A stretch of 64,000 nucleotides of DNA from Fagopyrum homotropicum (Eukaryota; Streptophyta; Magnoliopsida; Caryophyllales; Polygonaceae), in assembly GCA_033239125.1 (NCBI GenBank), contig BSWB01000003.1, positions 111,930,320 through 111,994,319 of the forward strand. Direction: 5' to 3'. The translations under genes and the position numbers were made by a program. Under the pieces are notes generated by a model. That model was not told where the DNA came from. It made no database searches and was given only the letters and a program-made list of their open reading frames with translations. Within the stretch, counting starts at the first letter, position 1. Each line of letters starts with the position of its first letter. Shown here piece after piece: positions 21,876-32,935 of this stretch.

Positions 21876-23649
21876 TGTTCGCCCCTAAACGTGCGTGCAA
21901 ATAAGTTTTAATTATAAAACTAGAATCTAGCAAGCGAACCCGCAGTGTACGGATCGATATAGTTAAGCAAGGATTCCAGAGTATCGAACACAGGGATTTG
22001 GGTGGGAAAAAATTCAATTGCAGATTATCAAGCGAGTAAATATGAGAGTTTTTGCAAATATTGGGAAAACAACAATCCTAAAGATCCAAGTATCCAGCTG
22101 TGGCAATCGATTCAAGATATTCTTAATGATATAAAGACAGAGCTGAGATATGCAAAGGTATGCTAATGTAAGATAATCGTACGGTGAAGTTCCAAGAACC
22201 TTATATGACTCACCTATAAGACACTCTCTATAAAGGTTGTTGAGGCTTCAATATAGAAAGGTTCTAAAGGTAAGAATTAATGTCAAATACCCAAACTTGT
22301 AATCCAAGGATCAAGACTAACTTAACCGATTACGGTTGTGACACTCACAATCGAGGTAGAGGTTGTTGAGGCTTCACTACAACCTAGAAAAGGCAAGCCT
22401 AAACTAAGTTAAAGCAAATCTTAACTTTGGATTAAAGTAAAAGCAGGTTCGTAAACTTAAGGGAAATTACGGTTGGATCTTGAGATTCCACGGTCGTGGA
22501 ACTCAAGAACAAACCGTGATTTAGGGTTCGTCGACGATTCTCTCAAACTCTCAGGGTCTAATCTGTTCACGATCGATCTATCATCATCTAAGCCACAACT
22601 ATCAACCCTTCACCTTAGAATTGTTAAGGGTTTTTAGCCAATAACAGTCATGTTGATATCAAATTCAAAGATTAAAAGATTGAAAGATGAAAACTTCCGA
22701 AAACTTTCAATAAACTTCAAACCAATCTCAAAGTCACAATCAAGAACGAATATTGTCAATAGATTCAGAATAAGGCAAACAAACACAATCTTAGGAAAGA
22801 AGGAAGAACGGGATGTCAATCCGTCTTCTAAATCAAACCTAAACAAGAAGAGAAATCTTCTTGCAACAATCTTCCAAAAACTTCGATCTTCCGCCAATCC
22901 GGAAATCTCAACAGCAATCTCCACCAAAAGTGCGAGATTAGGGCAAATCCAAGCACGAACCTCGATCTCCAACGAGATGTAAATGCTTCTAAGCAAGGGT
23001 AATCGAGCGTAAGCGGGAATAAGCGTGGATAAGTGCCGCTAAGCGAAGGTGTAAGCCAAGGTCTAAAGCGAGGTGACAGAATTTCTCTTCGTCCGTCTTT
23101 TTATAGGGCAAGATAAAATATCGGCCCGGCCCAATCTTCAAAAGATCGTGGCTTCAAAATGTGGCGAAAAAGATCGCCAAGATCACGGTCGTGGAAGGTT
23201 CCACGACCGTAATTTAGAGCGTGGAAATCAACACGGTTTGAACCATGGATTCCACGACCGTAATAGTTACTGGAATGCATCACGCCTCTCTTGCAAGGTT
23301 CCACGGCCGTGGAACTGAACGTGGTTTGTAGTACGGCCGTATTTTAGAGCGTGGTTTAGGGCAAGAACGTGATTCTTCCCTAGCCTCGTGCACTCCTCAA
23401 GTTGAACTCCATTTTGCTCCTAAGAATGCCCTCAATCCATGGACATACTCAATCAACTCTTCTTTGCTAAATTCCGTTCGGAAATGACTCTCAATCACCT
23501 ATAATCAACATAAAGCTAGTGTAGACATCCATATCGACAATATAGGCAAACTAGCTCACAAATGCAACAACGCTAAATCAAAGACTATCAATATGAATCA
23601 AATACACTTAGAAAACGTGCCTAAAATATCACAATATTTCATGCTAACA
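21876..23649 (-). repeat. 3' LTR of element B
   Basis: 1774 bp, TGTTAGCATG to GGGGCGAACA in sense direction. Contains the repeat GGTTGTTGAGGCTTCA twice (near 22226 and 22360), exact CCACGGCCGTGG at 23301-23312 and a variant CCACGGTCGTGG near 22490. Open frames inside (22650-22982, 23073-23318) are shared by the 5' copy and look like LTR by-products. Confidence 0.95.
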
Positions 23650-23664
23650 AATAACCCCATACTT
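23650..23664 (-). other. Polypurine tract of element B
   Basis: Minus strand reads AAGTATGGGGTTATT next to the 3' LTR, preceded by a conserved GGGACAAGCAAG block that also occurs in C and, as GGGACGAGTAAA, in A. Confidence 0.75.
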
Positions 23665-25014
23665 AACACTTGCTTGTCCCTAAGCAAGGTCTTTCAAAAA
23701 GCTTTAAACAAAAGTTAGGATGAAATATGTGTACCTTCTCAAAGTAATACTTCTTTTGGAGGAATGTGCCTTCTAAAGAATAGATCATTCTCAAATCTTG
23801 CTTCAATCGTTTATAAGACTTTCATACACTTAATCAAAGAGTAAAAAGTAAAGAAAATTCATGAATTAATCAAACTTCTAAACAAGCATCATAACCTTCA
23901 AACATTATCAAAATCAATCATAAGAAACTTCAATTTAGATCACCAAGTCATATAACATTCTTTTGATCTTAAGGACTTTCAAAGAAAAGGTCTAGAATGT
24001 GGAAAGGAAAGGAATCTTTTAAGGAATGTGGTGCATGAATCCGGGAAAGTGGACAACTACCCTTCTTCTTCTTTTGCGGTTTCCGCAACACTTCAACTTA
24101 GAGCTTCGCTCTTCTTCCTTTCATTTTTCGACTTTACTTTTGGAGTTATGGATAGAGGTGCACAAAAACCGAAGCCTAGGAAATTGGCGTTTCTCAATTT
24201 TTATGAGATGCCTCAAACCCTTAGCGCACATACCATAATCCGCTAGGAATATCGCTCAATCCGACTTTGGCAAGACACAAACACCCGGCTATATGAATGG
24301 TGCCGAGTTACTCATCATCATGATTGACTTTCCCAAACCTAGAATTCCTTTCTATTCTTTTGATTGCAAATAATTGCTCTCATGGCCCTCCCACATCAAA
24401 CATGCCTTTTTTATTCACTTCTCCAAATTCCCGGATAGGTAAAGGAGGTCAATATTTCAATGAGGAGCTAAAATGATCAAAGAAAGAAGAAAGAAAAATC
24501 GAATTGCCTTAATCATCTTAACAAGAAGTATAAGAACTTATAGTGTGATTTCAATTTCAATTTCTCAACATGATTTAGGTAACATTCTTCACATTATGAA
24601 ACTTGCAAAAGAAGCACAATCAACGCATTCAATTTCTTTTCAATTCACTAATCTTTTAAACATGCAATTGTCATCAAACTCAATTCACAAGTAGTGATTA
24701 TCATAGAAATCATCTCAATTCATTAGAAGCACAAAATTTTCAAAAATTTTCAATTTTTATGGGTTTTTCAAGTTCTTTTTCATGCAATGCAATAATGAAA
24801 CGTGCAACAATATAATGAACATGCAATGATAGTCTCGAATAAAAGCAAACATAGTGAGTAGAAGTTATTACAAACTTTTAGTACATCCCACCCCATACTT
24901 AGGACGAACATTGTCCCTAATGTTCAAAAGAAAGAAAGAAAAGAAGAAAAGAAAAAGAAACTCACAAAGTGGTGGTGGAATGTCTAAGGCGAACGGTCAA
25001 TCATCAAATCCTCA
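23665..25014. other. 3' noncoding tail of element B
   Basis: 1350 bp between env-like stop and polypurine tract. Strongly similar to 39627-40967 in element C, including runs such as GGTGCATGAATCCGGGAAA and GACTTTCCCAAACCTA-like sequence, yet without a shared open frame. Short open frames (24026-24246, 24473-24694) are broken in C, so I do not call genes. Confidence 0.7.
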
Positions 25015-26583
25015 TCACTGCGGCGCTGGTGGAGGCGGGAATGGAGAGAAGCTAGGATCATAAAACCGCCCAAACTGCTGGCGGTAGACGTCTCTCATCA
25101 TGTGGTCGAGGTCGTCTAAGCGTTCATCTCTAGCATCGGCTCGGATCTCCAATGCTCCTACTCTCTCTGAAAGTCCAGTAGCCCAATCCGGCATTTGCTC
25201 GTACCATCCCAGAGCCTGACTGTACCATGCTGGACCGTCAGATGGTGCTGGTGGTGGTGCTAGTGCTGCTGTCTGCTGTGTAGACCAAGGAGGTGGAGCT
25301 CCGTACCATGCAGGAGGTGTGGTCATCCATGTAGGTCTCTCACTCACGCTAGCGCGGCGAGAAGATGAGCCTGAAGCTCTAGCTGGACGTGGAGAACGTC
25401 TAGGTGCATCGGGGGCCGCCTCCGGCTGATCCGGAAACGTGCCAAAATCCTGCTCGGCTCCTCCTCCACCCTCAAACTGATCTCCCATCTCCTCCTCCTC
25501 AACAACTGGTGGTGGGACATATGGGGGAGCTGCTATCCTGTTCGCATGCATAGCAGCGAACGTCTCCTTCCAATTATGGCGTCCCGCCATAATGGAGTAC
25601 TCCGGTAGCCACTCTATACCCCTACCCGTCCTGCTCTCCCAAGGCATGACCGCATAAGGCGGACCTCTATGTGTGGGGAAAATGAGACCCCTAGTCATGA
25701 AAGCATGTAGCCCTAAAGGTACGGCCGGTATATGGGTGCAAGCAGAAAAATCAACACCTAAGCTCCTAGCAATGTGGGTAACTATCCCACCATATCCGAT
25801 GTTGCCCTTCTTCTTGTTCTTGAGCTTGCTCATAGTAGCAGCCAAGAGAGTAGCACAATCAGCACGGCGTCCATACAACATGGAGTAGAGTAAAAAGAGC
25901 TCATATGTCTTGATCTTTTGGGGCGTCTCCGTCCTAGGAAAGAGACACTCCGAAAGAACACGATGAGCAATCTTCAAGGCTAGGTGGTACATCAACCTAG
26001 CCTTGGTGTCAGCAGGCTGCCAGCGGTCCTCGCTAGCATAAATCATCGCCACCTCCTCCCAAAAATCCTTGGCGTAAACGCCACTAGGAAAGCGACCGTT
26101 AAAGGTCTCTTGAAACCCGAAAATGGTCCCAAACTCACGGATGCTAAAATGATAGTCTCTTTCCATGAGACGGAAAGAGACGGTCCTGTCTACATGGCTG
26201 TGCTCAAAAGATGTCACAACCTCCCGTGTAATCTCCTCATAAGCGTCTTCTCGGATAGCCGAGAAGACAATAACTCCGGTTCTATCCAAGAGCCAAGTAA
26301 GGTCATCCACAATGTTGAGAGGAGCTAGATCCTCCAACAACAATTATCTAGGACCAATCACAGCCCTCTCCTTGATCCTCTCGAGTGCATCGAGGTGATC
26401 ATCATGTATGGTCGGGACTCTAGGGCTAGGGGGTGAGGGTGAGGAAGGTGATGATGGAGGTGAAGGGGAAGAGGGTGGTGGTGCTCTAGAGGATGAGGAA
26501 GAGGAGGGATTACCCTTCCTCTTCTTGTTCTGGTTATCCTTCTTCTCTTTGATCCTCCCCGAAACTCTCCTCACAAAGTCCAT
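25015..26583 (-). pseudogene. Athila env-like (ORF1) protein of element B, one stop
   Basis: Starts MDFVRRV at 26583, the start shared with C. A basic, Ser/Pro-rich N-terminal region is followed by one TAA at 26344-26346 where C has Tyr (GPRYLVLEE), then an open 442-codon part. Conserved blocks: FNGRFPSGVYAKDFWEE, ASEDRWQPADTKARLMYHLALKIAHRVLSE, FLLYSMLYGRRADCATLLA and GYGGIVTHIARSLGVDFS. The C-terminal third is Pro/Trp-rich (WYGAPPPW, WYSQALGWYEQMPDWA) and ends with a short helical segment. No signal peptide or membrane span is seen, so the name env-like rests on position only. Encoded downstream of integrase on the same strand. Confidence 0.85.
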
Positions 26584-27340
26584 TCTGTTCAAAATTACGG
26601 GTTGTTCTATAGAAACCACGGCCGTAATTCCTCCGGAGACCGTGATTCGTCTTAGAAAGTCGCAAATCTCAGCAAATCAGCAATCAATCTCCACAAACAG
26701 GCAGTCCTAATCTAATTTCTTCCAATCTCAATCAGTTCTTCCTAAAATCTCTAACAAAAACGAACCAAATCGACAAAGATCAAGAAGAGTGGAAAAACCT
26801 ATTTTTCGGATTGAAAAATCCGAATTGCACGTTCGTTGGTGAATTTCCGCTCGATTCGTCGCTTGGATCTTGTTTGTGGTCGAATTTGCTTCAATTTAGG
26901 AAGAAGAATTGTTGAAAACGATTAGGAAACGTGGAATTGAGAGAGGAGGCGTGGATTCGGCTTTTAGGTCGTGGAAGAGGGGTTTTGTGGTGGTTTTTGT
27001 GAAGAACGTGGTTTATATAGTCACAGGCAAAATTTTTGAAAATCACGGTCTGTCGGGGTGTTCCACGGCCGTGGAAATGTACGGAACCGTGGTTTTGGTG
27101 ATTTTTCAAAGGCTTTTGGAAATTACGGGTACTGTAGCTGTCACGACCGTGGTTTAGGCCGTGGAACTCTCTGTAAAGCTCCAAAGTCCAAATTTCGTTA
27201 CTTTTCTTCAACATTATCCTTCCCTTTTCCTTCTCCATCGTTCCTACATCCAAAAACACGAACATACCGGAAGAAATCGAGGCAAAATAAAGCAACAGCG
27301 TCTATTCTAAGCTAAGCTATAAATAAAAAAAAACGAAAAT
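26584..27340. other. Leader between integrase and env-like gene of B
   Basis: No supported gene. Carries the family motif (exact at 27063-27074) and half-motifs such as ACCGTGGTTTTGG and GGCCGTGGAAC. Collinear with 42498-43260 of element C. Confidence 0.7.
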
Positions 27341-27348
27341 GCAATACC

Positions 27349-27364
27349 TTGGGTTGCCTCCCAA
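27349..27364 (-). promoter_or_regulatory. Conserved inverted repeat downstream of integrase, element B
   Basis: TTGGGAGGCAACCCAA on the minus strand, 42 bases past the integrase stop, flanked by AGCGCTTC and GGTATTGC that are also shared with C and D. Confidence 0.6.
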
Positions 27365-27406
27365 GAAGCGCTTTGTTTAAGGTCTGTAGCTAGACCAATC
27401 TCGCAC

Positions 27407-28720
27407 TTATTCGAGTGCGGTAGGCGCGAACTCCTCAGCTTGGAGTTCCGGCGTATACTTCTTGAGTCGTTGGCCGTTCACCTTAAAGCTTCCGCCCGTT
27501 TCACCCCATACTTCAACTGCACTATGGGGGAAAATACGCTTAATTAGAAAAGGTCCGGTCCAACGAGATTTAAGCTTACCTGGAAAGAGACGAAGCCTTG
27601 AATTGAAGAGGAGAACTTGATCTCCTTCTTTGAAGTCCTTTGGAATGATATGCTTATCATGCCAACGTTTCGCCCTCTCCTTATAGATCTTAGCGTTTTC
27701 ATAAGCATTCAAGCGGAGTTCATCCAGCTCATTGATGTCTAGGAGACACTTCTCTCCCGCTTCCTTCATGCTGAAGTTCAACCACTTGATAGCCCAAAAC
27801 GCTTTGTGCTCCAACTCTATCGGCAAGTGACAAGACTTCCCATACACAAGGTTGTATGGTGTGGTTCCTATGGGAGTCTTGTATGCAGTCCGGTATGCCC
27901 ATAATGCATCGTCAAGCTTCAAAGACCAATCCTTCCTAGTCCTTGAAACCGTCTTCTCTAAGATTCCTTTGATCTCCCTATTTGAGATCTCAACTTGTCC
28001 ACTTGTTTGTGGATGATAAGGGGTAGCGATCTTGTGAGTAACCTCATACTTAGCTAGAAGAGCTTCAAAGCGCCGGGCAATGAAGTGAGAACCTCCGTCA
28101 CTAATGATCGTCCTTGGCGTCCCAAATCGCGGGAAAATGGTCTTGTTGAAGAACTTAACCACCACCATGGCATCATTGGTGGGAGAGGCAATTGCTTCCA
28201 CCCATCTAGAAACATAATCTACCGCCAATAGTATGTATTGGTTTCCACAAGAGGATGGGAATGGTCCCATAAAATCTACTCCCTAAACGTCGAAAATCTC
28301 CACCTCTTGGATGTTGTTGAGGGGCATCTCATTCCTCCTAGAGATATTGCCTGTTCTTTGACAAGCATCGCAGCAAGAAACAAAGGATTGCACATCTTTA
28401 AACAAAGTAGGCCAAAAGAATCCAGATTGCAATACCTTTGCGCTAGTCTTGTTCGAACTAGCGTGTCCTCCACAAGGTAGTGAATGACAATGGCGGATGA
28501 CACTTTGCATCTCATCTTCCGACACACATCGCCGAATGATGCCATCCGGACCTCTCTTGAAGAGGAGAGGCTCGTTCCAAAAGTATTCCCGGGCATCCTT
28601 AAAGAACTTATTTCTTTGTGCGTAGGATAATCCGGGCGGTATCTCCTGACAAACCAAATAGTTAACAAAATCAGCAAACCATGGTTCGTTACCTTTGGGG
28701 AACATCGATGCACTCCTCAA
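27407..28720 (-). pseudogene. pol: Integrase of element B, frameshift and one stop
   Basis: Joins element DNA into the genome. Zinc-binding region: HCHSLPCGGHASSNKTSAKVL with CCDACQRTGN. Catalytic core: GVDFMGPFP, LLAVDYVSRW (first Asp), IISDGGSHF (second Asp), HPQTSGQVEISNREIKGILE (Glu). C-terminal domain: RWHDKHI, GDQVLLFNSRLRLFPGKLKSRWTGPF, ending near FAPTALE. TAG at 28280-28282 replaces the Trp present in C. Relative to C the RNase H-integrase junction (about 28698-28712) is two bases shorter, shifting integrase out of frame with the upstream 1381-codon frame. Apart from these two lesions it is complete. Confidence 0.9.
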
Positions 28721-31700
28721 TAAGGTGTAGGTGTTCGTCCGGGAAGGAGTCGTCGATGGGTAAATGGTCGTCCTCTAGATGTGTTAGGCGACTCAAATGA
28801 TCCGCAACAGAATTTTCTGAACCTTTCTTGTCGCGGATCTCAAGATCGAATTCTTGTAGGAGAAGAATCCATCTAATTAGCCTTGGCTTCGCATCTTTCT
28901 TCGCAAGGAGGTACCGGATCGCAGCATGATCCGTGTAGACAATAACCTTTGCACCTACAAGATAAGAGCGAAACTTGTCAATAGCATAGACAATGGCTAA
29001 AAATTCTTTTTCGGTAGTGGCGTAGTTGAGCTGCGCTTCATCTAGCGTCTTGCTAGCATAGTATATGGCATGGGTTCGCCCTTCTTTTCTTTGTCCAAGA
29101 ACAGCTCCAATAGCTACGTCACTAGCATCGCACATAATCTCAAAGGGAAGAGTCCAATCCGGGGGTTGGATAATAGGTGCTGAAATTAGAGCTTGCCGAA
29201 TGGTGTTAAACGCATCCAAACATTCCTGCGAAAACTCAAAAACTGCATCCTTCATCAATAGATTAGTGAGAGGTTTTGATATCTTAGAAAAGTCCTTAAT
29301 GAAGCGTCTATAAAATCTAGCATGTCCTAGGAAACTTCTTATCCCTTTTACCGAAATTGGGGGAGGAAGCTTCTTTATGGTCTCTATCTTAGCTTTGTCT
29401 ACTTCTATCCCTCTATTAGAGACTAAGTGGCCTAATACAATTCCTTCCTTAACTATAAATTGACACTTCTCCCAATTAAGAACTAGGTTAGTGTCTTCAC
29501 ACCTTTGCAAAACAAGAGAAAGGTTAGAAAGGCAATCGTTAAAAGAGGAACCGTATACGGAGAAGTCGTCCATGAAGACTTCCATGATTTCCTCTACGTA
29601 TTCGGAGAAGATGGCCATCATGCACCGTTGGAAGGTGGCTGGGGCGTTGCAAAGCCCGAACGGCATTCTCCTATAAGCAAACGTACCCCATGGGCACGTG
29701 AATGTGGTCTTCTCTTGATCATCCGGGTGTATCGGAATCTGAAAGAAACCACTATAACTGTCAAGGTAGCAAAAATGTGAATGTTGTGCTAACCTTTCAA
29801 GCATTTGATCAATGAATGGCAATGGGAAATGATCCTTCCGCGTTGCGTTGTTGAGCTTGCGGTAGTCTATGCACATCCGCCATCCCGTCACAGTTCGGGT
29901 AGGAATGAGTTCGTTGTTTTTGTTGGTGATGACCATCATTCCTCCCTTCTTCGGAACTACTTGAACCGGGCTCACCCACTTACTATCGGAGATAGGGTAG
30001 ATGATACCTGCATCAAGAAGCTTAAGAATTTCCTTCTTGACAACCTTCTTCATGGTCGGATTCAACCGCCTTTGAGGTTGTCTTGAAGTTCTAAAATCTT
30101 CCTCCATTAGTATCTTATGCATGCATAGGGAGGGTTTAATTCCTACTAAGTCCTCAATAGTATAGCCTGGAGCTTTCCTATGTTTCCTAAGGACAATCAT
30201 GAGCTGATTATGTTCATCTATGCTTAGATCGGAACTAACAATAACCGGAAAGGTAGAATTAGATCCTAGAAAAGCATACCTTAGATGAGTAGGAAGTGGT
30301 TTGAGTTCCATTGCTTTCGGAGCTTCCAATGATCCTTGAGAAGCATTCGATATCTCCTTAGAAGTTTCTAAGGGTGATGAGTGTGTAGGAGAAGAATCAG
30401 AAGAAGTTGAAGAAGTGTCTCGATCACTCCTTTCCACGCCCAAAATTACGGGTTCCTCATGGCCTCCACGGCCGTGGTTTAGGGCGTGGAAGGGAAATAC
30501 GGTTGTCACATCTTCTCCACGACCGTATAACTCCCTGGAGTGAGACACGGTTTTGGTTGTGAAATCCACGGCCGTGGAATACAGAGTATGACCATGGATT
30601 CTCACGTTTTCTGCCTCATCGTGGAGTTTTTCGAACTCCACTTCACCCATCTCTTCCTGTGCATCGTATGTGACATCTCCCACTCCTATGGGAATGCAAA
30701 ATGACCCCGGATCCTTTAGCTTTGGGGGCATTTTCTCCTTCATGGTTTTGATGAGATCCGAAGAATCCGAACTCATCTTAACCTCTCCGAAGTCTTCTAG
30801 CTTCCTCTTGTTAGAGAGGAGCTCCTTCAAGAACTTGCCATAAGCCGGCATACCTACAATAGCATCAATAAATGGTATATTAATATGCAGCTTGCTCATG
30901 AGTTCTATGAACTTACCAAACTGTTTATCTAGGCGCGCTCTCGCCCTAGATTGAGGGAATGGTATGGGAGGTTTATAAGCTGGAGGAGGAACGTAGACAT
31001 CTTCCTTCTCCTTCCCCTTCTCTTTCTCCTTGTCCTTTTTTACGGAGACTTCAACAAACTTTGGCTGCGGATCGGTGGTAGTCACTCCGCTCCTAGTTGT
31101 GATTGCCATAACCCTTCCCTTAGGGTTGTCCTCCGTCTTTCCTGGAAGCTTCCCTTGATTCCTAGGAACTTCCTCCGCATGGTTGAACATTTGGTTTTCC
31201 AAAACCTTTTGAGCTTTGTCAACCTTAGAAATTTGATCATCAACCTTAATGATGCGGTTCTCCAACCCTTGTAGTTTTCCCAAAATCGTTTCCAACATGG
31301 GATCGGGCTTCTCCTTCCCCGAAGTGTTTCCTCCATTTGATGTTTGCCCCTGGCTTCTCAAAGGAGTAGAGGAAGAGGAAGGTGGAGTTAGTGAATTAGA
31401 ATTGGAAGGATAAGAGTTACCGGAATTTTGTTGATTGGAGCGCCAATTGTTGTTACTTGAACCCCTATTGTTGTTCCAATTGTTGTTCCGGCCGTTATTA
31501 TTGTTGTTGTTGCCATTCCAATTGTTGCTCCGGTTATTATTCCGGTTGTTGTTGTTGTTGCGGTTTGTGTTATCACCGCCATTGTTGTTACCCAAATAGC
31601 CAACATCCTTCTCTTGTTGCTTTGGGAAGTTGGTCTTGATAGCCTCCTTCAACTCCTTGATGTCATTGTTGAGGGAGAAAATCTGATTTTGAGCTTTATG

Positions 31701-32834
31701 TGTGAGCTTTGCTCCTTGCTCCACACGATTTCCCTCCACTTTTCGGTGGGAATACTTCTCTATGACCCTTGCTTGCTTTTCAATGAAGTCCCAAGCGTCA
31801 TCTTCTCTCATGTCCATGAATGTTCCATATGAGAGGGATTGGAGGTTGAATTGCGTTCCCGCATCTAACCCCTTGTAGTAGATCTCTAGCAATGCAAGCT
31901 TGGATATGCCATGATGAGGGCAATCCAATAACAAGTCCTGAAACCTTTCCCAAGATTGAAACAAACTTTCGTTAGACCTCATGGAAAATGCATTGATCTT
32001 ACCTCTAAGTTCCTCCGTTTTGGATGGCGGAAAGAATTTGGTGAGGAACTCCGCGGAAAGGTCTTCCCACGTGTCTAGTTTCCCCCTAGGAAGAGCTTGG
32101 TACCAAGACAATTCTTTCCCCTTCAAAGAGAAGAAGAAAGGTTTGAGCTTATAGTTGTTGGTAGTAGCGCTCTTTGGTCTCATTGTCTCCATCATACACT
32201 CAAAGTTCTGCAAGTGTTGGTGTGGAGATTCAGCGCTTGTCCCGCCAAATTGGTTTTCGCGAACAAGAGTAATGACTTGAGGGTTGAAGCTAAACCCTTG
32301 CACATCATCAGCATCAAAGTTCACGCCCAAACGGCGCGGTTGTTGTGTTGGATCCATCCGCTGGCCAAGAGTTCTTGGCTCTTCATCTACACGTTCGATC
32401 CTCGCATTTCTAGGTGGAACACGACGATTAGCAGCTCCCCGTGGATGGAAAGGATTCACATTGATCGTGGGATCAATCTCCTCTAACGGTGGCATGGAAG
32501 AATCACTATCATCAACGGATGAGTGACCTTTTCTTCTAGATCTTGATGCTCTTCTTGAGGATTTCTTGCTTCCCTTATTCTTAAGGTCGCTTAGTTCTAT
32601 CCTCATTTGGAAGATCATATCCTGTAGATTGTTAACTTGAGATTGATGACGATCCATTTCATCCTGGCGGAGGTTCTCATTCCATTGGAGTTGAGCTTCC
32701 TTCTCCGCCAACTCCGCTTGAAGATCACGTTCGTGTCCTTCAGCCATCTTCTTTTCCTTGCGCTTTTGCCTTAAAGTCCTCTCAAGCTCTTGATCAAGAG
32801 GTAAGAGGTCTTCGGTATTCCTAGACCTGCGCAT
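28689..32834 (-). CDS. gag-pol: Gag - RT - RNase H polyprotein of element B (protease deleted)
   Basis: One open frame of 1381 codons from ATG at 32834. Residues about 1-130 are charged and coiled-coil-like. The Gag core follows (LSWYQALPRGKLDTWEDL near residue 240; CPHHGISKLALLEIYYKGL), then an Asn-rich stretch (about 415-490) without a CCHC zinc knuckle. The proline-rich VYVPPPAYKPPIPFP block leads to GVGDVTYDA (about 725), where C continues with the protease DLGAS. In B it jumps directly to EFEKLHDEAENV, so about 0.5 kb containing the protease active site is gone with the frame kept. A linker encoded partly by the CCACGGCCGTGG motif (HGRG) precedes RT (FMDDF near 1086) and RNase H (CDASD near 1233; TDHAAIRYL), ending at HLSRL and DSFPDEH. 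It probably could not process itself. Confidence 0.9.
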   Translation of the reverse strand: MRRSRNTEDLLPLDQELERTLRQKRKEKKMAEGHERDLQAELAEKEAQLQWNENLRQDEMDRHQSQVNNLQDMIFQMRIELSDLKNKGSKKSSRRASRSRRKGHSSVDDSDSSMPPLEEIDPTINVNPFHPRGAANRRVPPRNARIERVDEEPRTLGQRMDPTQQPRRLGVNFDADDVQGFSFNPQVITLVRENQFGGTSAESPHQHLQNFECMMETMRPKSATTNNYKLKPFFFSLKGKELSWYQALPRGKLDTWEDLSAEFLTKFFPPSKTEELRGKINAFSMRSNESLFQSWERFQDLLLDCPHHGISKLALLEIYYKGLDAGTQFNLQSLSYGTFMDMREDDAWDFIEKQARVIEKYSHRKVEGNRVEQGAKLTHKAQNQIFSLNNDIKELKEAIKTNFPKQQEKDVGYLGNNNGGDNTNRNNNNNRNNNRSNNWNGNNNNNNGRNNNWNNNRGSSNNNWRSNQQNSGNSYPSNSNSLTPPSSSSTPLRSQGQTSNGGNTSGKEKPDPMLETILGKLQGLENRIIKVDDQISKVDKAQKVLENQMFNHAEEVPRNQGKLPGKTEDNPKGRVMAITTRSGVTTTDPQPKFVEVSVKKDKEKEKGKEKEDVYVPPPAYKPPIPFPQSRARARLDKQFGKFIELMSKLHINIPFIDAIVGMPAYGKFLKELLSNKRKLEDFGEVKMSSDSSDLIKTMKEKMPPKLKDPGSFCIPIGVGDVTYDAQEEMGEVEFEKLHDEAENVRIHGHTLYSTAVDFTTKTVSHSRELYGRGEDVTTVFPFHALNHGRGGHEEPVILGVERSDRDTSSTSSDSSPTHSSPLETSKEISNASQGSLEAPKAMELKPLPTHLRYAFLGSNSTFPVIVSSDLSIDEHNQLMIVLRKHRKAPGYTIEDLVGIKPSLCMHKILMEEDFRTSRQPQRRLNPTMKKVVKKEILKLLDAGIIYPISDSKWVSPVQVVPKKGGMMVITNKNNELIPTRTVTGWRMCIDYRKLNNATRKDHFPLPFIDQMLERLAQHSHFCYLDSYSGFFQIPIHPDDQEKTTFTCPWGTFAYRRMPFGLCNAPATFQRCMMAIFSEYVEEIMEVFMDDFSVYGSSFNDCLSNLSLVLQRCEDTNLVLNWEKCQFIVKEGIVLGHLVSNRGIEVDKAKIETIKKLPPPISVKGIRSFLGHARFYRRFIKDFSKISKPLTNLLMKDAVFEFSQECLDAFNTIRQALISAPIIQPPDWTLPFEIMCDASDVAIGAVLGQRKEGRTHAIYYASKTLDEAQLNYATTEKEFLAIVYAIDKFRSYLVGAKVIVYTDHAAIRYLLAKKDAKPRLIRWILLLQEFDLEIRDKKGSENSVADHLSRLTHLEDDHLPIDDSFPDEHLHLIEECIDVPQR
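30440..30620. repeat. Family B/C motif cluster inside the gag-pol frame
   Basis: Two exact CCACGGCCGTGG copies (30466-30477 and 30566-30577) with half-sites such as GGGCGTGGAAG and CCACGACCGTA. They encode HGRG-type peptides in the linker before RT. The same place in C has three exact copies. Confidence 0.85.
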
Positions 32835-32910
32835 GCACTCAAAGTAATATCAAATAACGAGAGCAAGCTCCCAAGCTTGACAACCGGCTACCGAATTCGG
32901 TCTAAACCAA

Positions 32911-32929
32911 ATCCCCGGCAACGGCGCCA
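32911..32929 (-). other. Primer binding site of element B (tRNA-Asp)
   Basis: Plus strand ATCCCCGGCAACGGCGCCA equals the 3' end of plant tRNA-Asp with CCA, as I recall that tRNA; it lies 6 bases inside the 5' LTR. This is not a tRNA gene: only the acceptor/T-arm end is present. Confidence 0.92.
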
Positions 32930-32935
32930 AAAACT

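Noticed and set aside
22650..22982. Open frames in the LTRs of B (also 33711-34001) and the opposite-strand frames there
   Set aside because: Basic, low-complexity translations within the LTR, changed by indels between the two copies.
31457..31639. Cys/Tyr-rich plus-strand frame (similar at 47787-48077)
   Set aside because: It is the antisense of the Asn-rich part of Gag (GTT/ATT repeats read as Cys/Tyr codons).
32911..32929. Apparent tRNA-Asp sequence
   Set aside because: Only the 3' end plus CCA is present, next to an LTR; it is a primer binding site, not a tRNA gene.
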